A stretch of DNA of 24,787 bases from Chara braunii (lineage: Eukaryota; Streptophyta; Charophyceae; Charales; Characeae), in assembly GCA_003427395.1 (NCBI GenBank), contig BFEA01001000.1, positions 16,910-41,696 of the forward strand, given 5' to 3'. How positions within the stretch are numbered: the stretch's first letter is position 1; each line of letters starts with the position of its first letter. The notes beneath the pieces were generated by a model. It made no database searches and had not been told where the DNA came from. It saw only the letters and a program-made list of their open reading frames with translations. Below, piece after piece: positions 16,541 to 24,787 of this stretch. Both the position numbers and the translations under genes were made by a program.

Positions 16541-18655
16541 TCAACTAAGTATGAATTGGAACACTTCAACATACGTGAACTTGACAATGAGAAGATTGAA
16601 CTAGTGAAAAGCACATGCACATAAAGGAAAGGTCAACTAAGTACGAACCGGAACATCAACACACATGAACTTGACAATGAGAAGATTGAACTAGTGAAAG
16701 GCAAATGCACATACAGGAAAGATCAACCAAGTATGACCCGGAACACTAACAACACACATGAACTTTGACAATGAGAAGGTTGAACTAATAAAGAGCACAC
16801 ACACATGGAGGAAAGATCAACACACATGAACTTGACAATGAACTAATGAAGAGCACATGCACATGGTGGGAAGATCAACTAAGTATGAACCGGTACACTA
16901 CATCACACACGAACTTGACAATGAGAAGGTTGAATTAGTGAAGAGCACATGCACATGGAGGAGAGATCAACTAAGTATGAACCGGAACATCACAACACAC
17001 ATGAACTTGACAATGAGAAGCTTGAACTAGTGGAGGACACATGCACATGGAGGAGAGATCAACTAAGTATGAGCCGGAACACTACAATACACATGAGTTT
17101 GACAATGGGAAGATTGAACTAGTGAAAGGCACATGCTCATGGAGAGAAGATCAACTAAGTATGAACCGGAATACTACAATACACATGAACTCGACAATGA
17201 GAAGCTTGAACTAGTGAAGGACACATGCACATGGAGGAAACATCAACTAAGCATGAACCGAAACATCACAACACACATGAGTTCGACAATGTGAAGGTGG
17301 AAGTAGTGAAAAGCACATGTACATGACGGAAAGATCAACTAAGTATGAACAGGAACATCACAATACACATGAACTTGATAATGAGAAGATTGAACTAGTG
17401 CAAAGCATATGCACACAGAGGAGAGATCAACTAAGTATGAACCGGAACATCACAACACACATGAACTTGACTATGAGAAGTTTGAACTAGTGAAGGACAC
17501 AGGCACATGGAGAAGAGATCAACTAAGCAAGAACCGGAACATCACAACACTCATGAGCTTGACAATGAGGAGATTGAACTAGTGAAAAGGCACATGCACA
17601 TAAAGGAGAGTTGAACTAAGTATGAACCGGAACATCACATCACCCATGCACTTGACAATGAGAAGTTTGAACTAGGGAAGGACACAGGCACATGGAGGAA
17701 AGATCAACTAAGTACGAACCGGAACATCACAATACACATGCACTTGACAATGAGAAGCTTGAATTGGTGAAAAGGCACATGCACATGGAGGAAAGATCAA
17801 CTAAGTATGAACCGAAACGTCACAACACACATGAACTTGACAATGAGAAGCTTGACCAGTGAAGGACACAGGCACATGGAGGAGAGATCAACTAAGTATG
17901 ATCCGCAACATCACAACACACATGAACTTGACAATGAGGAGATTGAACTAGTGAAAAGGCACATGCACATAGAGGAGAGTTCAACTAAGTATGAACCGGA
18001 ACATCACATCAACCATGCACTTGACAATGAGAAGTTTGAATTAGTGAAGGACACATGCACATGGAGGAAAAATCAACTAAGTACGAACCGGAACATCACA
18101 ATACACATGAACTTGATAATGAGAAGATTGAACTAGTGCAAAGCACATGCACGTAGAGGTGAGATCAACTAAGTATGAACCGGAACATCCCAACACACAT
18201 GAACTTGACAATGAGAAGCTTGAACTAGTGAAAAGGCACATGCACATGGAGGAGAGATCAACTAAGTATGAACCGGAACATCACAACACACATGAACTTG
18301 ACAATGAGAAGCTTGAACTAGTGANGGACACATGCACATGGAGGAGAGATTAACTAAGTATGAACCGGAACATCACAACACACATGAACTTGACAATGAG
18401 GAGATTGAACTAGTGAAAAGGCGCATGCACATAGAGGAGAAATCAACTAAGTATGAACCGGAACACCACAACACACATGAATTTGACAATGAGAAGTTTG
18501 AACTAGTGAAGGACACATGCACATGGAGGAGAGATCAACTAAGTATGAACCGGAACATCACAACACACATGAACTTGACAATGAGGAGATTGAACTAGTG
18601 AAAAGGCACATGCACATAGAGGAGAGTTCAACTAACTATGAACCGGAACATCATC
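16541..18655 (+). repeat. Tandem array A, 92/93-bp monomers, about 23 copies
   Basis: The word TCAACTAAGTA (or a close variant) recurs at 16541, 16633, 16723, 16817, 16875, 16967, 17059, 17151, 17243, 17335, 17427, 17519, 17612, 17704, 17797, 17888, 17981, 18073, 18165, 18258, 18350, 18443, 18535 and 18628. One copy is truncated (58 bp at 16817). From 17519 on, 93- and 92-bp monomers mostly alternate, giving a dimer of about 185 bp. One frame of a monomer is open and starts ATGGAGGAGAGATC, but the 92-bp units shift the frame, so long proteins are not possible. Open stretches here are not called as genes. A 79-bp non-repetitive junction (18656-18734) follows. Confidence 0.93.
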
Positions 18656-18734
18656 ATGTGACAGTTGAGCCATGTATGTGAGCGAGACTTGCTTAAACAC
18701 ATGCCCATGACTCATGCATGCAACCAAGGCTTGA

Positions 18735-20921
18735 AACAAAATGCCATCATCTACTATGTGAGTGGAAAGCACAAGCTAGTCTAGTCCCAAACACAAGTCT
18801 TGATCACGAAAGCACTTATGAAAAAGTCGGATAATTCCCTACTAGCATATGGGTGAGAATCAAGACTTACATTAAACCAAGTCACAAGTATTAAGCATGA
18901 GATCATCCATAGAAAAATCGGAGCAACACCTATTAGCATGGGAGTGAAAAGCAAGAGTTGAGGTAGCCCAAATCACAAGGATTGATCATGAGATCATCCA
19001 TAGAAGAATCGGAGCATCTCCTACTAGCATATGAGTGCAAAGCAAGAGTTACACTAGACTGTATCACAAGATTTGAACATGAGATCATCCATGAAAGAAT
19101 CGAAGCACTACCTACTAATGTGTGAGTGAAAAACAAGAGTTATACTGGGCTATATCACAAGATTTGAGCAAGAGATCATCCATGAAAGAATCGGAGCATC
19201 TTCCTCTAGTGTGTGAGTGGAATGCAAGAGTTACACTAGATTATATCACAAGATTTGAGCATGAGATCATCCATGAAAGAATCGGAGCACTACCTACTAA
19301 TGTGTGAGTGAAAAACAAGAGTTATACTATGCAATATAACAAGATTTGAGCAAGAGATCATTCATGAAAGAATCGGAGCTTATTCCTCTAGTGTGTTAGT
19401 GAAATGCAAGAGTTACACTAGGCTATATCACAAGATTTGAACATGAAATCATCCATGAAAGAATCGGAGCATCTCCTACTAGCATGTGAGTGACAAGCAA
19501 GATTTACGCTAGACAAAATCACAAATAATGAGCATGAGATCATCCATCAAAGAATCGGAGCATCTCCTACTAGCATGTGAGTGAAAAGCAAGACCCACAA
19601 TAGGCTATATCACAAGATTAGAGCAAGAGATCATCCATGGAAGAATCGGAGGATCTCCTACTGGCATGTGTGTGAAAAGCAAGATCTACACTAGGCCAAA
19701 TCACAAGTATTGAGCATGAGATCATCCATGAAAGAATCGGAGCACTCCCTACTAGTGTGTGAGTGAAAAACAAGAGTTTGAGAGCCCAATTCACAAGTGT
19801 TGAGCATGAGATCATCCATAGAAGAATCGGAGCATCACCTACTAGTGTGTGAGTGAAATGCATGAGTTTGAGTAGCCCAAATCACAAGTGTTGAGCATGA
19901 GATCATTCATAGAAGAATCGGAGCATCACCAACTAGTGTGTGAGTGAAATGCAAGATCTATACTAGACCAAATCACAAGTAACGAGCATGAGATCATCCA
20001 TGAAAGAATTAGAGCATCTCCTACTAGCATGTGAGTGAAAAGCAAGACCAACACTAGGCTATATCACAAGATTAGAGCAAAAGATCATCCATGGAAGAAT
20101 CGACGGATCTCCTACTAGCATATGAGTGAAAAACAAGAGTTATACTAGGCTATATCACAAGATTTGAGCAAAAGATCATCCATGAAAGAATCGGAGCATC
20201 TCCTACTAGCATGTGAGTGAAAAGTGAGATCTACACTAGACCAAATCACAAGTAATGAGCATGAGATCATCCATGAAAGAATCGGAGCATCTCCTACTAG
20301 CACGTGAGCGAAATGCAAAAGTTACACTAGGCCAAATCACAAGAATTGAACATAAGATCATCCATAGAAGATTCAGAGCATCTTTCTCTAGTGTGTGAGC
20401 GAAATGCAAGAGTTACACTAGGTTATATCACAAGATTTGAACATGAAATCATCCATGAAAGAATCGGAGCATCTCCTACTAACATGTGAGTGACAAACAA
20501 CATCTACACTAGACCAAATCACAAGTAATGAGCATGAGATCATCCATGAAAGAATCGGAGCATCTCCTACTAGCATGTGAGTGAAAAGCAAGACCCACTA
20601 GGCTATATCACAAGATTAGAGCAAGAGATCATCCATGGAAGAATCGGAGGATCTCCTACTAGCATGTGAGTGGAAAGCAAGATCTACACTAGGCCAAATC
20701 ACAAGTTTGAGCATGAGATCATCCATGAAAGAATCGGAGCACTACCTACTAGTGTGTGAGTGAAAAACAAGAGTTTGAGTAGCCCAAATCACAAGTGTTG
20801 AGCATGAGATCATCCATAGAAGAATCGGAGCATCTCCCTCTAGTGTGTGAGTGAAATGCAAGAGTTACACTAGGCTATCTCACAAGACTTGAGCAAGAGA
20901 TCATCCATGGAGGAATCGGAG
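18735..20921 (+). repeat. Tandem array B, 91-bp monomers, about 24 copies
   Basis: The CGGAG word recurs with a spacing of exactly 91 bp in nearly every step from 18919 to 20917 (exceptions 89 or 90). The first two units are degenerate. Monomers fall into several subtypes, and a block of five subtypes is repeated about 1000 bp apart. Each unit contains an ATG in ATCCATGAAAGAATCGG, and the last unit provides the apparent start codon of gag at 20907. No sequence similarity to array A is obvious. Confidence 0.93.
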
Positions 20922-21572
20922 GAGCAAAAAGCGGATATCGAAATGCATTTGCATAGGGACTTAGAATCCAGAGTACCGACAAGAGGACGGCTAGCGGAGG
21001 CTACGAGGGACATCCCCGTCGAAACTCGGTGGGCTGATCAAATGGACGCGGAAGAAGGAAGCAGAAGAGGCCCGATAATGACACGTGATAGGACGGGTGG
21101 CTGGGGGCCTCAGAGGAGTGAGGAAGGTGGTTCCAGGGGTAGGGAATTAGTCGAAGAACGGACTTCGGAGCCAACCAGAGGTGCGCACCGATGGGCTTGT
21201 CGGAAAGTCGACCTTGCCTTGGCCTCTGACAAAATGACGGGTATGAACATTGACATAGCAGGCGAAACGTGGTGAGGGGCTGGATACCAAGGTCCCACAA
21301 GATGGGAACGAGAAGACGAGGGGGAAAGACGCCCCCGAGACGAGGGTCCTCGAGGACGGCTCCGAAGTCGGCCCCCGATGGATGAACTGGATCCAGCTTG
21401 GTATGAACCCTACAACCCAGTGATAGATGGGCCAACAAAAGGTCCATATTTTCGCCGCTACGATGACAGACAAGTTCCTTACTATGATGTCAATTTGGGA
21501 GTAGAGGTATTTTATTTCACGGGGAGAGACGTGACTGGGTTTGTCGAGAAGTGGGAGAATTCTGCCTTCTGA
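20907..21572 (+). pseudogene. gag N-terminal region of element 3 (one internal stop)
   Basis: Starting at ATG 20907 in the last 91-bp monomer (context CCATGG), one frame runs 222 codons with a TGA at 21273-21275 and ends at TGA 21570-21572. It begins MEESEEQKADIEMHL, is rich in Arg/Glu/Gly (an RNA-binding look), and ends in a more ordered part: DPAWYEPYNPVIDG, YYDVNLGVEVFYF, GRDVTGFVEKWE. The last part resembles the start of a gag capsid (a GxxVxxFxxxW pattern). Identification as gag is by position and composition; I do not recognise a specific family. Confidence 0.6.
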
Positions 21573-22018
21573 AATAAGTTTTCCGAGAAGGAGTGGATCT
21601 CCAATGCACCCTGCTGGAATACTTGGCAGCTAGCAAGAATGCGCGAGAAGAGCTTTTGAGTATCACCAAGAAGGTAAGAGTCCCGATGGCTCAGGGACCG
21701 ACCATCTCAGGTAATATGGCATCAAAGGAAGGGGCCCAATCTGGGACAACACTATCTTCCCGAATCACTATGGAGAGCCTGCCGACGAGTTACTTCTCCA
21801 AGGAGGAAGTAATGAGATTCTATGTACGAGGCCGCGGCCAGCTCCAGGTTACGGCTAACGAGAAGGACATGAGGGCCCTGATGGGAAATTCTATCACCAA
21901 GGAGTTGGGCCTAGAGATAGATAAGGAAATCGCTATGTCTATGGTGGTCGCGGGTGTAGAGACTAACGTGCCAATCTTTTTAGTAAAGGAATGCTCCTCC
22001 TTCCAATCTTTTCAGTAA
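21573..22018 (+). pseudogene. gag remainder and protease-like region (broken)
   Basis: A frameshift near 21590 moves the reading to a frame with LQCTLLEYLAASKNAREELLSI, gag-like helix. It then reads SLPTSYFSKEEVMRFYVRGRG, and after that ALMGNSITKELGLEIDKEI and MVVAGVETNVPIFLVKECSS, which resemble the second half of a retroviral-type protease. The D-T/S-G active site that should precede it is absent, so a deletion near 21690-21860 is likely. The frame is lost at 22018 because of a 32-bp duplication. Confidence 0.55.
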
Positions 22019-22034
22019 AGGAATGCTCCTCCGA
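21971..22034 (+). repeat. 32-bp tandem duplication that breaks the protease frame
   Basis: CCAATCTTTT-AGTAAAGG starts at 21971 and again at 22003, with one base different in the shared part. As 32 is not a multiple of three, the second copy puts a stop in the first frame and restarts the same residues (PIF-VKECSS) in another. Confidence 0.85.
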
Positions 22035-22380
22035 ATTGATACTTGGCCCCACCAGGCTGAGTGTGGTGCACGCTACTACAGTCGACCTTCCCGATGGGAG
22101 TCAGGCACTCTCCATCCAATCCCCAGACGAAGTTTGGGTAGTTCTCAGGACTGTGGATGCTCAAGATGAGTGTAACCGCACCAGCATCCCAAAGAAAGAG
22201 GGTGGTCGGTCCAGGATATGCCAAGCTCGCCTAGAAGAAACCCCTTTTTTCGGCAAGGTGTCTCTAAAGGACAAAGTGAAAGTCGAAGAGATTCGAGATC
22301 GAATTGGGATCGACGGAGTAGGGTATAGGAAGGAGAGCGAAAATGAGGAGTCCGGAGGATGCATTAGGCTGTCTTTTTAG
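22003..22380 (+). pseudogene. Protease C-terminal region and linker (broken)
   Basis: Continues after the duplication with VKECSSELILGPTRLSVV. This matches the end of Ty3-type proteases (a V-x-x-x-SS-x-LILG-x-x-L pattern). A charged linker follows, to a stop at 22378-22380. The downstream RT lies in another frame that is already open at 22383. Confidence 0.55.
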
Positions 22381-22382
22381 GG

Positions 22383-23090
22383 GGAATCCCTCTAGCCGGC
22401 GGAGGTAGAAAACATAAAACCATAGCCGAGAAAGTAAAACCCGCCGCGGTCAGCCGGGACAGGACCGGGGAATCATCGATTTCTGAGGAAGAGATAGTTG
22501 AGATCATCAGAAGGCGGAAGGAGGAGGGTCAAAGAATCACCGTCCACCGGGTGGGAAAGATGGATAAAGAAGATGGGAACCTTACGGAGAAAGAAAAGGA
22601 AGATGTAATAACGCTCTTGAGGAGTTGCGATAAAGCCGTAGACTTTGATGACTTGGAGCGAGGCATGATAAACCCAAGGTATGCTAAGCCTCCAAAGATC
22701 CAAATCGTCCCTCACGTGCCATGGAAGGACAGACCCCCGTGGAAGTATGCGCAAAAGGAAAAAGAGGAGATAGTCGCTTTCATAAACGAGAAAATCAGGA
22801 CGTTCGTAGCTGAACCGAGTGAAAGCACCTACGAGAACAAGTGTTTTTTTGTTAAGAAAGGAGGTAGCGATAAGCTTAGGTGGATCCAAGATTTTCAGCG
22901 GACGAATGTCGTTACCATCCGAGACGTCAGGTATGTACCTGAAGCAAATCTCTTAGCCGAAGGAGCGGCGGGACGATCGATTTATTCTATCTGTAACCTT
23001 TTCTACGGATATGATGAAATCCTCCTGGATTATCGCGATCAACACATGACGGCCATGCATACTCCATCGGGGAAGGAAAGGTGGGATTGA
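22383..23090 (+). pseudogene. Reverse transcriptase N-terminal half (truncated)
   Basis: Open without a start codon, as expected inside a polyprotein. A charged linker is followed by the RT fingers: FVAEPSESTYENKCFFVKK, then KLRWIQDFQRTN, and SIYSICNLFYGYDEILL. The last corresponds to motif A, where the family has Asp before the Leu; here it is Asn, so catalysis would be lost. It ends with MTAMHTPSG, just before the segment that normally leads to motif B. A stop follows at once and the sequence jumps to integrase, so motifs B and C are deleted. Confidence 0.75.
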
Positions 23091-23560
23091 AACTTGCGTG
23101 TTCGACATAAGCTGATATGGATTGGGGACCTCGTCCTAGTGTACAACTCATCCCTAGAAAAGACCTGGGCCAGAAAGTTAGCCAATCGTTGGATGGGGTC
23201 GTACCGCGTGCTTAAGCGATTGGATAGGGGAGCCTACTTTCTCGCTGTGTTAGATGGGGCCCGGCTCAGAGATCCTGTCGCGGGATCACGTTTGAGACAC
23301 ACCCGAAAGGGAAAGGAAAGATCACAATACCCACAGAAGGAGCCATCTACTATGAAAAGGGCGAGACCTCTAAACACGGGTCATCACCGAAGGCTCCAAA
23401 GAAACGATACAAAGTCCGAAGGCCTACGTTGCCAAAGACTCCGAGTAGGCGGAAGAGACTGAGGGATGAGGACGAGGATGAGGATAGGGACCGTCTGGAA
23501 AATGAACGCAGGAGTGCCTCAAGAAAAGCCTTGAGAGCAAAACGTGAGAAACCGTTGTAG
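23091..23560 (+). pseudogene. Integrase C-terminus with basic tail (truncated)
   Basis: IGDLVLVYNSSLEKTWARKL and NRWMGSYRVLKRLDRGAYFL are the DNA-binding C-terminal module of Ty3 integrases (GPY/F type, with S in place of P). VAGSRLRH closes it. A frameshift near 23305 follows; the other frame carries a very basic and acidic tail (KAPKKRYKVRRPTLPK, then alternating DEDE) ending at TAG 23558-23560, inside the first bases of the 3' LTR. The catalytic core and zinc finger are missing. I see no chromodomain. Confidence 0.75.
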
Positions 23561-24699
23561 GGGCCGTACCCTGAAGGACTTTCGAGCTTGAGTCGACCCT
23601 CCTGCAAGTCCCATTTGGCTTGACCCGCCCACGCTCACGCTCAGGGCGCGGGTCGTTCGTCCCAGGAGCACCCCCACCTAGTGCTATGAGATAGATGGGG
23701 ATGGGCCATTTGCGAGAGGGCTTTACATTGGGGGATGTAGCTCCGCTCTCACGTTACATGGTCGCTCTTTGATCACTCGTGGCATTTTCTCGATTCATTT
23801 AGGTGTAACCAGGCAATTGCTCCTTCCAATGCACAAGCAGTCCAGGGAGTTCGTTGAGAATTCGTCTTCTTTCGTGTGTAGGCCAAGCGTCATCCATTGG
23901 GCCACACACCCTTTCACTAAGCATGGTAATCTCTATGGCGTCATCGGGGTGCGGCCATACCGTTCATGCCCCTAGCCCCTATATTTTTTTTGCTTGACAA
24001 TCATCCTACCCGCGTATCCATTGTCGCCCTTAGTCTTTTCGGGCTTTCGAATTGCACACAAAAAAGCCATGTCATCCATTCATCATGCAGGGTTGCACTC
24101 AGTCGTCAGTCCTTTATTCAAGCACTCAACCATCAAGTCCCACCGACATTCACAGTTTACACTAGGCCCAAGTCCCTCCCTTGTCGATTTTCCCATTCTT
24201 GCCCGCGTTCCGCTGATCCGGTCCCGCTCAAGCCATTCCTAAGCTACTCACCTGCGCAAGTCCACACAAAGCAAAGACCAAGTACAATCCCCATTGGGGT
24301 CAACACATCGCCCCTCCCACAAACCTAAGTTCCTTTCTCTTTCAATGACCCGTTTAGTTCTTTTTTCCTTCCTTCAAGCAAGCCACACCTTCTCCTTAGT
24401 CATGCAGTCGGGAAGAATGGTTGAGTCAAACTGACCTTGTCTCAAGCTTTTACTCTTTCAACCTTTTCAAAAGATCTCGTCCTCCAAGCTTCCACACAGG
24501 TCCCGTTCCTTTCCTTCTTGGTGGCACAAGGGACCGACAGCCCTCCCCTTGCCCTCTTTCTCCACCAAGCGAGGACCAAATTCCTTACCGTTCGTTCCCT
24601 GGCAATGTAACAAGTGAGGGGAGGATGGTTAGTCACGTGCCAAGGAGGGGAAGGAAGAGGGAAAGAAGGATAAAGGTCAAGCGCATAGGGAGGGAAGGA

Positions 24700-24787
<88 letters not shown>
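23556..24787 (+). repeat. 3' LTR of element 3 (cut by window end)
   Basis: Homologous in order to 15179-16436, starting TGTAGGGG. The last pol codons overlap its first five bases. No clear polypurine tract precedes it, only AAAACGTGAGAAACCG. Open stretches inside are LTR sequence, not genes. Confidence 0.78.
24702..24787. repeat. (GA)n microsatellite at window end
   Basis: Uninterrupted GA repeats for 86 bases up to the last base. Ending inside a microsatellite suggests that the contig may also stop here. Confidence 0.95.

Larger units (their letters stand above)
15179..24787 (+). mobile_element. LTR retrotransposon 3 (Ty3-like, internally deleted, with tandem arrays), runs past window end
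   Basis: Direct repeats starting TGTAGGG at 15179 and 23556 enclose two tandem arrays and a broken gag-protease-RT-integrase sequence in + orientation. The LTR copies are clearly homologous but strongly diverged, so the insertion looks old. RT is cut after its first half and joined to the integrase C-terminus near 23090, so the rest of RT, RNase H and the integrase core are gone. At least 9.6 kb long. The 3' LTR continues beyond the window. The five bases before it, TCCGG, would be the left target-site copy. Confidence 0.82.

Noticed and set aside
16240-16544. Long open frames of Arg/Glu or Leu/Ser repeats
   Set aside because: They are translations of the (GA)n tract on both strands; no gene signal.
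17807-18598. Open frames with the repeated peptide pattern STKYEPEHH and ELDNEKLELV
   Set aside because: They follow the 92/93-bp satellite units. The 92-bp units shift the frame, and there is no start, end or domain outside the array.
18735-20921. CRISPR array
   Set aside because: The whole 91-bp unit is repeated with gradual variation; there are no short constant repeats with unique spacers, no cas genes, and the context is a eukaryotic retroelement.

Overview
This window looks like a piece of a large, repeat-rich nuclear genome of the green plant lineage. The gag proteins have long charged coiled-coil N-termini, and their style reminds me from memory of retroelement proteins of the charophyte alga Chara braunii; no search was done, so the species is a guess. 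I find no convincing host protein gene, rRNA, tRNA or CRISPR array. Nearly everything that can be named is decayed Ty3-type LTR retrotransposon or tandem repeat. Isolated single N bases (4899, 4905, 4914, 5445, 6369, 6374, 18325), and an 80-bp duplication around one of them, suggest a draft scaffold.

Layout. (1) 1-5772, + strand: an LTR element with a truncated 5' LTR (1-282), a primer-binding site, a 1.5-kb hairpin-rich leader, a broken gag, a heavily decayed segment with no recognisable RT, RNase H or integrase, a polypurine tract and a complete 1304-bp 3' LTR (4469-5772). Its visible LTR parts are about 98% identical although its genes are badly broken. (2) 5773-6526: noncoding, LTR-like. 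(3) 6527-11220, - strand: a chromovirus-like element with gag coil, zinc knuckle, protease, RT, RNase H, integrase and a C-terminal chromodomain, broken by several stops and frameshifts. Its matching LTR pair could not be found. (4) 11221-12985: noncoding, with a dense TTGACC (W-box-like) array, a T31 run, a (CT)n tract and an intron-shaped segment. (5) 12986-13959, - strand: an isolated integrase fragment of a different Ty3 family, between A/T-rich and GAA-rich tracts. (6) 14107-15178: noncoding. (7) 15179 to the window end, + strand: a third element with strongly diverged LTRs (15179 to about 16460; 23556 to beyond the end). Between its LTRs lie two tandem arrays (92/93-bp monomers, 16541-18655; 91-bp monomers, 18735-20921), followed by broken gag, protease, the N-terminal half of RT and the integrase C-terminus. 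RNase H and the integrase core are deleted.

How the parts relate. The three elements record different histories. Element 1 was probably moved in trans by another element's enzymes. Element 2 carries a palindromic rearrangement inside its RT reading frame. Element 3 appears to have amplified its own untranslated leader, because the gag start codon lies inside the last 91-bp monomer. A short hairpin motif with a TATG loop and stems of differing sequence recurs across the LTR-like noncoding parts but not in the coding bodies or tandem arrays; it is the signal I find hardest to explain with known features.
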